Assembly (NCBI RefSeq): GCF_900105735.1
Contig: NZ_LT629793.1
Location: forward strand, 6,510,001-6,574,000
Direction of reading: 5' to 3'
DNA: 64,000 bases
DNA from: Pseudomonas yamanorum
GTDB taxonomy: Bacteria; Pseudomonadota; Gammaproteobacteria; Pseudomonadales; Pseudomonadaceae
Both the position numbers and the translations under genes were made by a program. Shown in pieces: positions 46,958 through 55,266 of the stretch. Within the stretch, counting starts at the first letter, position 1, and every line of letters starts with the position of its first letter. A model generated the notes under the pieces. It worked only from the letters and a program-made list of their open reading frames with translations. It ran no database searches and was not told the origin of the DNA.

Positions 46958-48952
46958 ATGACTATCTTTAATAAAAAGCAACAGGCCGCGCTTGCCTCTC
47001 GAAAACTCAATCGAGAGTATGTCTCCAAGTATGGGGGCGGTATTTTTGAGTTTGAGGCGCCGACGTTCAGCTCGCTAAACGCAGACGGGCTGATCTCGGC
47101 AGCGGCTTCAAGAAGAAATCTTCCCGTTACGTTTGTAGCCCCGTCGCTTGAAGTACCTGCTATAGAAGCCCGGCTGGAATTGGTGATGCGTGATAGCGGT
47201 GTGACAAATTGGGGAGCACCTCTGTATACGCTTCGCTATTCGGGAGCCGGTGCAATCAATGTGGGCGACATTATTGAAAAGGATATTCCTGCCTCCCGCC
47301 TGAATGAGGGGCAGTATGAAATTGCCTATATCTTGTATGAAGGCAGTCTCCCTACGCAGTCAGACACCGCGCCATTGGCGGTGGATCTGACGGCACCCTA
47401 TAAATTCAATGTCGACGACGATGAAGAGCACGATATCCATCCGTTTGCTCCTTTATTACCGACAGACCTGGGGCCGGAAATCGACGAACTCTATGTAGAC
47501 GAGCATGATGAGGGATTGGTTTGCACCTACCCGAATTACGAGAACTATGGTCGAGCAGACGGTGACACGATCACCGTCTATTTCTCGGAGTATTCCTCAT
47601 CGCAGCTTGCTACACCGATCGACACAGTGCCGGTGGAAGATAGCCTTGAGTTTGTTATTCCATGGGACCGGATCGAAGTGCTGGAAGCGGGCGCCTACTA
47701 TTTGTTTTATATCCTGACAGACCTGGCCGGTAACAAAAGCAGGGAATCTGTTCCCCGCCCCGTCCGGCTGAACTTGGTGGGGGTTCCTGATCCTTTGCAG
47801 GCGAGGGTGCCGTTGGCGCTGTTGCCGGCTGACGGGCTGATTGATCTGGCGGATGCTCACGAGCCCGGTGGCGTGACGGTGGAAATTCTTCAGTACGCCA
47901 ATGCGCGAGAGGAGCTGGATGTCATTGACCTCACCTGGGGCGGCGAAAGCGTGGGGCGCTTCAACGTCAGGGATTACACGCCGTTTCCTCTAAGGCTGCC
48001 GGTTGATACCGATATCATCTTCGACGTGTATGGTGCCGGCACCGGGGAGGAGGACACGGTTATCGATTACGTGGTTGATCGTAACGGCAACGAATACCCC
48101 GCGCCCACGCTAACCATCAAGGTGGATCTTTCCGGCCCCGGCCCCGACCCGACGCCAGACCCGGAAAACTCTCGGCTCAACCTGGTGACCGTGTACGGCA
48201 GTGACCCCGACGAGGAAAACCGTTTGCTGCCGGGCGATTTCGGTAACGACGCGACCGTCGAGATCGTGCTGTGGGAGGTTCCTCCGCCGGTACCCGGTAT
48301 CACCATTACCGGTTATTGGGGCAGTTTTGCGCACCCCTTCGATCCAACCGAGCTGGATGGCGAAACCGGTGGAGACACCGTTACCCTCACCGTGCCTTGG
48401 TCAATCATCAAGGAGGTTGGCAATGGCACGATTCCGGTGTTCTATACCTTGAGCTGGGACGTCAATGACAACCTCCAGCGATCTCGTTCCCAGAATGTCG
48501 TGGTCGAGGCCAACGTAGTCGTCATGGAGAAGCCGACTTTCGTCAAGGCTGGTGCGAGTATGGCCTGTACGGACCTGAATCCGTTCAGCTTTTCCGCACG
48601 TGTCAGAGTGCCGGGCAATACCACCTACTTCCAGAATGGCGCTGTCGTCCGCCTGGAATGGCAGGTGTGCAGCGACGACGCCGGCACTATGCCATTGGGG
48701 GATCCTGTACCGTTCGACTCGGACCCGTTGACACCGGATATGGTTTCAAATGGTTTCTTCCTGACGATTGAGCCTTACACCACCGTCATCAGGCCTGCCG
48801 GGCGCAACTCAGTCACCATTCAATACTTTGCGACGGTGAATGGCGTTGAGGAGCCGTCTGAGAAGGGCTTTACAAGGACGCTGTTCGCAAACCGGGCTAC
48901 GCCGCCGCTGTACTGCGAGGAACTGCCGGTTCTCGGGGAGGATGACGCGTAA
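46958..48952 (+). CDS. Large Ig-like repeat protein B, paralogue of A
   Basis: A 664-residue acidic beta-rich protein 166 bases after protein A on the same strand. It shares the modular plan: Ig-like units with ELDVIDLTWGG or GAVVRLEWQ and Pro-Trp turns (VIPWDRIEVLEAG, TVPWSIIKEVGNG). It also shares the last-domain layout, a Cys at the start (MACTDLN) and a Tyr-Cys near the end (PPLYCEELP) before an acidic tail. Four cysteines in all. There is no signal peptide, so secretion would need a non-Sec route or these proteins stay inside. It ends before a strong terminator. Similar multi-domain proteins of unknown role are common in Pseudomonas. Confidence 0.8.
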   Translation: MTIFNKKQQAALASRKLNREYVSKYGGGIFEFEAPTFSSLNADGLISAAASRRNLPVTFVAPSLEVPAIEARLELVMRDSGVTNWGAPLYTLRYSGAGAINVGDIIEKDIPASRLNEGQYEIAYILYEGSLPTQSDTAPLAVDLTAPYKFNVDDDEEHDIHPFAPLLPTDLGPEIDELYVDEHDEGLVCTYPNYENYGRADGDTITVYFSEYSSSQLATPIDTVPVEDSLEFVIPWDRIEVLEAGAYYLFYILTDLAGNKSRESVPRPVRLNLVGVPDPLQARVPLALLPADGLIDLADAHEPGGVTVEILQYANAREELDVIDLTWGGESVGRFNVRDYTPFPLRLPVDTDIIFDVYGAGTGEEDTVIDYVVDRNGNEYPAPTLTIKVDLSGPGPDPTPDPENSRLNLVTVYGSDPDEENRLLPGDFGNDATVEIVLWEVPPPVPGITITGYWGSFAHPFDPTELDGETGGDTVTLTVPWSIIKEVGNGTIPVFYTLSWDVNDNLQRSRSQNVVVEANVVVMEKPTFVKAGASMACTDLNPFSFSARVRVPGNTTYFQNGAVVRLEWQVCSDDAGTMPLGDPVPFDSDPLTPDMVSNGFFLTIEPYTTVIRPAGRNSVTIQYFATVNGVEEPSEKGFTRTLFANRATPPLYCEELPVLGEDDA

Positions 48953-48962
48953 TACGTGTTGT

Positions 48963-48992
48963 CCAAAGGGCGCTTAGGCGCCCTTTGGTTTT
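48963..48992 (+). terminator. Terminator after Ig-like protein B
   Basis: Perfect 11-bp stem CCAAAGGGCGC / GCGCCCTTTGG with loop TTAG, followed by TTTT. Confidence 0.88.
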
Positions 48993-49196
48993 CACCTGTC
49001 ATGAGCTTCCTTGCGTCGTTGCGTTTCTCCATTCCCGCCATTGATACGCGGTTTTCCTTAGGGTGTTCAGATAATTCCTACATCTATCGTTAGCGCTCAT
49101 CGGTAATTTTGCGGGCCGTAACTGGCCAGTTTCCACTGCATTCGAAACAGGCCGAATTTTTCTGTGATGGAACGCCTGTTCAACGAGTGAGTGATC

Positions 49197-51452
49197 ATGA
49201 TTACCCAGTCTCTTTTTAAGTTAAATCCTTTGGCCGTCGTGGTTAAAGTCGCGTCGATTGCATCATTGTTGGCTCTCGCCCCGCACGCTCAGGCAAGGCT
49301 GATCGAAAATCGAACCGAGACCATTGACTTTCACGACGTGCTCGACAGCTATACGTTGGAAAATGCCACGCTCAACGTGATAGAGGGACGCACCGAGAGC
49401 GTCTATGCCGCCCGCTCCAACCTGAACCTGAGCGAGTCGAGTACCGTCCTCGGCACCGTTGTTGCGCAGGCGGGCTCGAACGTCAATGTGGACTCCAGTC
49501 GCGTTGTGGCGCAGGGTGATTTCAATTCGGGTATCACGCTGTACAGCAGTAATGCGTTGATCAATGGCAGCGTGATTTCCAGTGCCGACTACCATGGGTT
49601 GGTGGTCAATCGTTTCTCAGGCTCCACCGTGGGTTCCAGCGCGACCGTCAATGACAGCGTGGTTTCCGGGGCTACCGGTGGCGCGGTGGTCGGAGGCCAT
49701 AGCGTGCTGAACCTGGACCGCAGCATCCTGCAGGGTATAGACGCTGGCAGTTTCGGTTTGCAGTTGCAGGGCGCAGAGGCCCATGCCCGCCAAAGTGTCA
49801 TCACAGGCGGCCTCAATGGTGTAGTCCTGACGAATGAACCCCGTAGTGTGCTTGCCAATAGCTTGGTACTGGACAATACCCACGTGACCGGCGAAACCGG
49901 TGCGGCGATTGTGGTGAGAGGTCTATCGGGTAGAGGGGCCAATGCAACGATTGAGGTGCTCAATGGCTCGACACTGTCCGGTGGCAACGGCAACCTCCTT
50001 GAGGTCAAGGATGGGTCTTCGGCCACGGTACGGGTCGACAACAGCCAACTGATGGGCAACGTGATTGTTGAGTCGGGCAGTATCACACACCTGGACTTGC
50101 AGAACCGCGCCGCGTTGACCGGTCGCCTGGAAAATGTTTCGTCGTTGAGTATCGGTAGCCAGTCGCTGTGGGACATGACCGGCAACAGCCAGGTCGGCGC
50201 ATTGAACCTGTCGGACGGGATGATCAGGTTTGGTGCGAGTGACGCCTTTTACCAGTTGGACCTGGCCAGCCTGTCCGGTAACGGCACGTTTGTGATGGGC
50301 ACCGATTTTGCTCGGGGCTTGACCGACTTCCTCAACATCACGGGTTCCGCCAGCGGCAACCATCAATTGCTGCTATCCAGCAGCGGCGTCGAGCCGGTCA
50401 GTGCGAGTGAGGTGCGTATTGTGCATACCGGTGGCGGTGATGCGCAGTTTTCGCTGGTAGGCGGTGCGGTCGATGTGGGGGCGTGGTCCTATGGGCTCAA
50501 GCAAGACGGCAATGACTGGTTCCTCGACCCGTCGTCGCGGGTCATCAGCCCTGGCACCCGCTCGGTACTGGCGCTGTTCAATGCCGCACCGACTGTGTGG
50601 TATGGCGAGCTGTCCTCTCTGCGTAGCCGTATGGGTGAATTGCGTCACAACGGTGCCGAGTCCGGCGGATGGGTCCGCAGTTATGGCAACAAGTACGAGG
50701 CGAAAGGCGGTGCAGGCAATGGCTACACGCAATCGCAACGCGGTTTTTCCCTCGGTGCGGATATGCCGGTGACGGACAGTCCATGGCTGTTGGGGGTCAT
50801 GGCCGGTCATAGTGAATCAGATCTGGATGTTGGCCGTGGAACGTCGGGCACTATCAAAAGTTACTACGTTGGTGCCTACGCCACCTGGATGGATGAAGAC
50901 AGTGGCTACTACTTTGACGGTGTGGCCAAGGTGAACCACCTGCGCAATGACTCCAAGGTGGGGTTGAGCGATGGCACACAGGCTAAGGGTGACTACGCTA
51001 CTAATGCCTTGGGTGTTTCGGCAGAGGTCGGGCGTAATATCAGGTTGGATGATGGGTTCTTCGTTGAACCGTTTGCCCAAGCGTCGGTGATGACTGCCAA
51101 GGGCAAGAGCTACCAACTGGACAACGGGATGCAGGCCAAGGGCGATCACACCCACTCGGTCCTGGGTAAATTGGGGGTGACTGTCGGCCGTGATTTTGTG
51201 CTCGATAGCGGTAGCGTTGTACAGCCTTACTTGCGCGGTGCGGTCGCTCATGAATTTGCCAAGAACAACAAGGTGTCGGTGAATAACCAGGCGTTCAATA
51301 ACGATCTCTCGGGCAGCCGTGCGGAATTCGGTGCGGGGGTTGCGGTGTCCTTGTCCCAGAACCTGCAGTTGCATGCCGACTTTGAACATGCGAAAGGCAA
51401 GCGTATTGATCAGCCCTGGGGTGCCAACGTGGGCGTGCGTTATAGCTGGTAA
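49197..51452 (+). CDS. Autotransporter with pertactin-like passenger
   Basis: A 751-residue type Va autotransporter. An extended signal peptide (about 1-35, ending AQA) is followed by a beta-helix passenger (about 36-430) of short repeated strands (SSTVLGTVVAQAGSNVNVDS, SGATGGAVVGGHSVLNLDR), then a linker and a 12-strand barrel from about 480. It ends GVRYSW with a terminal aromatic. The passenger shows no serine-protease GDSGSP-type motif, so an adhesin or structural role is more likely. GTG 49191 is in frame, but ATG 49197 is preferred. Between 48993 and 49196 no gene is seen. Confidence 0.93.
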   Translation: MITQSLFKLNPLAVVVKVASIASLLALAPHAQARLIENRTETIDFHDVLDSYTLENATLNVIEGRTESVYAARSNLNLSESSTVLGTVVAQAGSNVNVDSSRVVAQGDFNSGITLYSSNALINGSVISSADYHGLVVNRFSGSTVGSSATVNDSVVSGATGGAVVGGHSVLNLDRSILQGIDAGSFGLQLQGAEAHARQSVITGGLNGVVLTNEPRSVLANSLVLDNTHVTGETGAAIVVRGLSGRGANATIEVLNGSTLSGGNGNLLEVKDGSSATVRVDNSQLMGNVIVESGSITHLDLQNRAALTGRLENVSSLSIGSQSLWDMTGNSQVGALNLSDGMIRFGASDAFYQLDLASLSGNGTFVMGTDFARGLTDFLNITGSASGNHQLLLSSSGVEPVSASEVRIVHTGGGDAQFSLVGGAVDVGAWSYGLKQDGNDWFLDPSSRVISPGTRSVLALFNAAPTVWYGELSSLRSRMGELRHNGAESGGWVRSYGNKYEAKGGAGNGYTQSQRGFSLGADMPVTDSPWLLGVMAGHSESDLDVGRGTSGTIKSYYVGAYATWMDEDSGYYFDGVAKVNHLRNDSKVGLSDGTQAKGDYATNALGVSAEVGRNIRLDDGFFVEPFAQASVMTAKGKSYQLDNGMQAKGDHTHSVLGKLGVTVGRDFVLDSGSVVQPYLRGAVAHEFAKNNKVSVNNQAFNNDLSGSRAEFGAGVAVSLSQNLQLHADFEHAKGKRIDQPWGANVGVRYSW

Positions 51453-51478
51453 TCAACAATGCCCTGGATCAAGTGATA

Positions 51479-51509
51479 AAAAAATGCCCCGGTTTCCGGG
51501 GCATTTTTT
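51479..51509. terminator. Bidirectional terminator after the autotransporter
   Basis: Perfect 14-bp arms AAAAAATGCCCCGG / CCGGGGCATTTTTT with a 3-base loop, between convergent genes; T tracts on both strands. Confidence 0.92.
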
Positions 51510-51514
51510 GTGGG

Positions 51515-51955
51515 TCAAACATTGAACAGGATTTGCATACGCTGCTCCTGCCCGCCGACGTCAACGTAGTAAACGTCCAAGGCACCACTGACATGGTTGG
51601 TTTGCTCGTTATGGATAAACTCGATCGTGCCGCGCTCGGCTGTATAAGCGGGAGGTGGCGCGTCATTGAGCTCCATATAAATAACCGAAAAACGCTCGTC
51701 GGGTTCGTCGGGCCTCAGGGTGTACCGGCCGGAGGGCAATGTTTCCCGATCCGCCAGATACTTGAAAACAACGATTCGCCGGCGGTTGCCAATGCCTAAA
51801 TCCCGCTGAGTGGCCTCAACCCACCAATAATCGGATTTGAGTTCATGTTTGGGGAAGTCGTCCTTGAACGCCTGAGTCGCGATCGTTCCCTGGAAGTAAA
51901 CTTGGGCAGTGGATCGGCTGTTTTCACTTACCGCAGATGCAGTTGCAGTACTCAT
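51515..51955 (-). CDS. 146-residue beta-rich protein, unknown function
   Basis: A soluble 146-residue protein without signal peptide. Sequence such as STAQVYFQGTIATQAFKDD, RRIVVFKYLADRETLPSGRY and the terminal EFIHNEQTNHVSGALDVYYV suggests a single beta-sandwich. It has no cysteine. GGGAG lies 10 bases before ATG 51955. It ends right at the autotransporter terminator and follows the two-module protein gene (110 bases) on the same strand. No family recognised. Confidence 0.7.
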   Translation of the reverse strand: MSTATASAVSENSRSTAQVYFQGTIATQAFKDDFPKHELKSDYWWVEATQRDLGIGNRRRIVVFKYLADRETLPSGRYTLRPDEPDERFSVIYMELNDAPPPAYTAERGTIEFIHNEQTNHVSGALDVYYVDVGGQEQRMQILFNV

Positions 51956-52065
51956 GGTTATAGTCTCCCGCTATCGTCAATAAATGTCCTGTGATGGGAT
52001 CATTACCCACTTGGGACAAGCCTGTTAAATACGACGGTCTACGTTTGCCTCGTTTGCACGCGCTT

Positions 52066-52866
52066 TCATTCCATTGCTTTTATTGAAATATTGTCGACGA
52101 CCAGAAAAGTAATGCCCTGTATTTGCAGCGTCATGTCATGAACCCCGGCGGGGGTGGTGAATAAGTAGGTGTATGTGTCCCAGCCTCCCTCTCCGCGTAA
52201 CTCGAGCTCAGGTACGTGATCGGGGGCTATATGAAACTTTACAAGCCCATGGCCGCCGGTTGGCGTTTGCGCATCGATAGAGAAGACAAGCGCCTGCCCG
52301 GGAACGACCCTGATGTCCTGCTCGATATAAGCGCCGAGATTCAGCTGACACCGTTGATCGTGGAAGGTCGCCAAATTGGGCGGCGGTGACGAAGTCCATT
52401 CATCGCTGTTACGTGAGAAGTCCCCGTTACGGATCAACTCAATCGGTATGGTCGTGCCTTCTTCCTCCACCAGCCTGACGTTATCGAACCAGACGTCCCC
52501 CGACGTTCCTGTCAATTGCACGGTTGCGCTGACAGTGCCTGTGGGAGGCGTGAACGTTAATGACTGACGCAACCAGCCTTGATTGCCGGACATCGATATT
52601 GACTCATTCACCCCCGAAGGCTGAAAAACCACTGTTATGGAGCCGGTACCTCTGTAAGTAATCAGCGTAAACAGGCTGAGGGTATAGGCCGTTGCGTCAA
52701 CCACCCGCACCGTTTGCTCGGCCGTTCCTTGAGTTCTGACGATGCAACTGCGTTGGGAAAAATCCACCCTGCCGGGAAGTGTTGCGGTGGCTGTCCAGTG
52801 GGTTCCATGGTCGATAAAGTTTCCATTCAGGATCAGGTTCTTATTTAACGGAACGGGTGGTGACAT
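52066..52866 (-). CDS. Two-module carbohydrate-binding-like protein
   Basis: A 266-residue protein made of two related jelly-roll-like modules. Module 1 begins LILNGNFIDHGTHWT (about residue 13) and ends VWFDNVRLVEEEG; module 2 begins LIRNGDFSRNSDEWTSS (about 145) and ends LVVDNISIKAME. The NGxF...W opening and the D-N-(V/I) closing strand are those of CBM4/9-like domains. No signal peptide or catalytic domain is present. ATG 52866 has GGGAG 7 bases upstream; a TTG further up is not preferred. It may bind a glycan or a partner, but this is only inferred. Confidence 0.75.
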   Translation of the reverse strand: MSPPVPLNKNLILNGNFIDHGTHWTATATLPGRVDFSQRSCIVRTQGTAEQTVRVVDATAYTLSLFTLITYRGTGSITVVFQPSGVNESISMSGNQGWLRQSLTFTPPTGTVSATVQLTGTSGDVWFDNVRLVEEEGTTIPIELIRNGDFSRNSDEWTSSPPPNLATFHDQRCQLNLGAYIEQDIRVVPGQALVFSIDAQTPTGGHGLVKFHIAPDHVPELELRGEGGWDTYTYLFTTPAGVHDMTLQIQGITFLVVDNISIKAME

Positions 52867-52995
52867 GGCGTGCTCCCGCAGGTCCTGATACCCGGCCTGG
52901 CCCGTGCTTTTTGACAAGTGGCTTTATTCAGCGCCATTAACGCCTTGCCCACAACTGTCAGAATTCACAGGTTTGCTCGCCATTCGTCGCCTTTT

Positions 52996-53601
52996 CTATG
53001 CCACCGCTAAAACGCTCAGCCAGGCGGAGCCGAACAACAGCAACGCCATGCCTTGGTTAAAACGCCGCATGGCCTTGATCGAGCGAAACACCCGGCTCGA
53101 CCCCACCCCCAGCAGAGCCCACACCCCCAGGCACGGCAACGAAATCATAAAAAACGCCAACGACAGGTACAGCACATGGCTCTGGCGCGCCTCACCGTTG
53201 CCAGCAAACACACTGACCACCGCCAGGGCCATCATCCAGGTCTTGGGGTTGATCAATTGCAGGCTGGCGGCACCCGCCAGGCCCAGGCGTTTTTGCGGGG
53301 TGTTCGGGTCGATGGCTTCGGCCGGGGCGCGGAAGATCTGCCAGGCCAGATAGCTGAGCCAGGCCACGCCCACCCATTGCATCGCGGCCTGCACTCTGGG
53401 CAATTGCGCCAGCGACTGGCCCACGCCCGAGCCCACCAGCAACACAATCCCCGCCGCGCCCATACAAGCACCCAATACGATAGGCAATGCAGCCTTGAGC
53501 CCATAACGCGCGCTGTTGCTCAACACCAGGATATTGGTCGGGCCGGGGGTGATGGAGGCGACGAAGGCGAATAACAGAAAGGGCAGCAGGGTAGGGAACA
53601 T
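52996..53601 (-). CDS. LysE-family amino-acid exporter
   Basis: A 201-residue inner-membrane exporter of the LysE/RhtB family with about six helices. It opens LLPFLLFAFVASITPGPTNI, where TPGPTN is the family signature of helix 1, and has LQLINPKTWMMALAVVSVFA mid-protein. It likely exports an amino acid. It lies 54 bases after an AraC-type regulator on the same strand, which is probably its activator. Confidence 0.92.
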   Translation of the reverse strand: MFPTLLPFLLFAFVASITPGPTNILVLSNSARYGLKAALPIVLGACMGAAGIVLLVGSGVGQSLAQLPRVQAAMQWVGVAWLSYLAWQIFRAPAEAIDPNTPQKRLGLAGAASLQLINPKTWMMALAVVSVFAGNGEARQSHVLYLSLAFFMISLPCLGVWALLGVGSSRVFRSIKAMRRFNQGMALLLFGSAWLSVLAVA

Positions 53602-53655
53602 AGTGGTGTGACTCCAATCAGCAAGGCAATGGAGTCGATCTTCACAAGCGGCCCG

Positions 53656-54495
53656 CTACCTGTCTGGAAGATTTGAGCAGCGCTTGCGGTACGCCGCCGG
53701 TGTCATGCCATAGGCCCGCACAAACCAGCGGCCCAAATGGCTTTGGTCTGCAAAGCCCAGGCTGCTGGCGACCTCGGCAGGTTGTTCGCCCTTGGCCAGC
53801 AAATGGCGGGCACGGGCCAGGCGCAGTTGCACCAGATAGGCATGGGGCGGCAGGCCGAAGGCGCTCTTGAAGGCACGGGTCAGGCGGAAGCGGTCTACGC
53901 CGGTTGCCAGGGCCAACTCATCCATGCCGACGTCCTGATGCAGATGGGCGTGCAGGTACTCGCGGGCCTTATGGGCCACCAGAGGCAGGCGCGGGTCCTG
54001 GTGATAGCGCTGGCGCCAGTGCAACTGGCCGGTCAGGCGTTCCAGCAAGTAGTCGAGGGCGTGTTGGCGCACGATGCGCAGCTCGCCGTCGTGCAGGCTT
54101 TGAAACGCCTGGCTGGTGGCAAGCGCCAGGCGAGGATCGCTGGCAAGGGTGGTGGCAAACCCCAGCTGACTGTTGGCCGGGGCTTCCTCGAACACCGCCG
54201 CCACTTCCCGCTGCAACCACTGCGGGTCGAGGTACAGCATGCGGTAGGTAAACCCGGCTTCGGTGGGGGCGTGGCCATCATGGATTTCCCCTGGCTCCAG
54301 CAGAAATACCTTGCCGGGGGTGCTTTGGTGCCGGGTGCTGCGGCAATTGAATTGCTGCACGCCTTGCTCCGTGACGCCCACCAGGTAGCTGTCGTGCCAG
54401 TGCGGATCGTAGGCATGGCCCTCGAAATGCGCACGCAGGGTCTCGATGCCGGTGTCGGCGTCCTGGGACAGGTCGATCCAGTTATGGGCGGTCAT
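53656..54495 (-). CDS. AraC-family transcriptional regulator
   Basis: A 279-residue AraC regulator. The N-terminal cupin-like ligand domain (about 20-110, AYDPHWHDSYLVGVTEQGVQ and VFLLEPGEIHDGH) is followed by two helix-turn-helix motifs (about 180-275: VGMDELALATGVDRFRLTRA and EVASSLGFADQSHLGRWFVR). It is probably the sensor for the downstream LysE exporter gene; this pairing is common, and the ligand would then be an amino acid. Confidence 0.92.
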   Translation of the reverse strand: MTAHNWIDLSQDADTGIETLRAHFEGHAYDPHWHDSYLVGVTEQGVQQFNCRSTRHQSTPGKVFLLEPGEIHDGHAPTEAGFTYRMLYLDPQWLQREVAAVFEEAPANSQLGFATTLASDPRLALATSQAFQSLHDGELRIVRQHALDYLLERLTGQLHWRQRYHQDPRLPLVAHKAREYLHAHLHQDVGMDELALATGVDRFRLTRAFKSAFGLPPHAYLVQLRLARARHLLAKGEQPAEVASSLGFADQSHLGRWFVRAYGMTPAAYRKRCSNLPDR

Positions 54496-54571
54496 AAAGC
54501 ACCGATGACAGGTAAACGTTGTCGCCAGTTAGCGCGCCCGGGCGGGCGCTCGTCTAGAAGTTTTGTGCAGC

Positions 54572-55213
54572 TCAACCAAACAGCCCGGCGGCAATGTTGA
54601 TCGAGAACCCCAGAATCGCCGTATTGAACAGAAATCCGATCAACGATTGCCCCAGCACCACCTTGCGCATGGTGCGCGTGGCAACCCCGACATCCGCGGT
54701 TTGCACCGCCACGCCGATGGTGAACGAGAAGTACAGGAAGTCCCAGTAATTGGGAGTGCGCAAATCCTCGGCAAAACGCAACGCCGGCTCCGGGCCGTCC
54801 CAGGTGTAATACAGCCGCGCGTAGTGCACGCTGAAAATCACCCCGATCAGCAACCATGAGCCCACCACCGTCAGGCCGGTAAAGCCGTAGTGCAACAGGC
54901 GTTGGCTATCGCTCAGGTCCTTGGTGCCCACCAGGTTCAAGGTGATGGTCGCCAGGCTGGCAATCGCCGCGATGCACACCATGAACAGCACCAGGCCGGC
55001 GTTCTCGTCCTCGATCTCGGCGATGCGTTTTACATCGTCGGCGCGGGAGTGGCTGGTCAGCCAGAGCATCAGCACCAGGTAGGTCCAGACGCCTGCGTTC
55101 CAGCCGATGAGGATTTTGCTGATGATCGTATCGGCCGGAGCCAGGAGGCCCACCGCCAGGCCCAATACGGCGGCGGTGGACAGGCGAGGGTGGGTGCGGG
55201 CGAGGAAGGGCAT
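54572..55213 (-). CDS. DUF1345 family membrane protein
   Basis: A 213-residue inner-membrane protein with about five helices and the DUF1345 signature [20 protein letters not shown] near residue 155. Function of the family is not known. It sits 53 bases after the RND permease gene on the same strand, possibly cotranscribed. Confidence 0.9.
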   Translation of the reverse strand: MPFLARTHPRLSTAAVLGLAVGLLAPADTIISKILIGWNAGVWTYLVLMLWLTSHSRADDVKRIAEIEDENAGLVLFMVCIAAIASLATITLNLVGTKDLSDSQRLLHYGFTGLTVVGSWLLIGVIFSVHYARLYYTWDGPEPALRFAEDLRTPNYWDFLYFSFTIGVAVQTADVGVATRTMRKVVLGQSLIGFLFNTAILGFSINIAAGLFG

Positions 55214-55266
55214 GGGAACTCGATGGGCCAGGGTTTGCGTTACCTTAGCCCACCTGAGTCCTTTGT

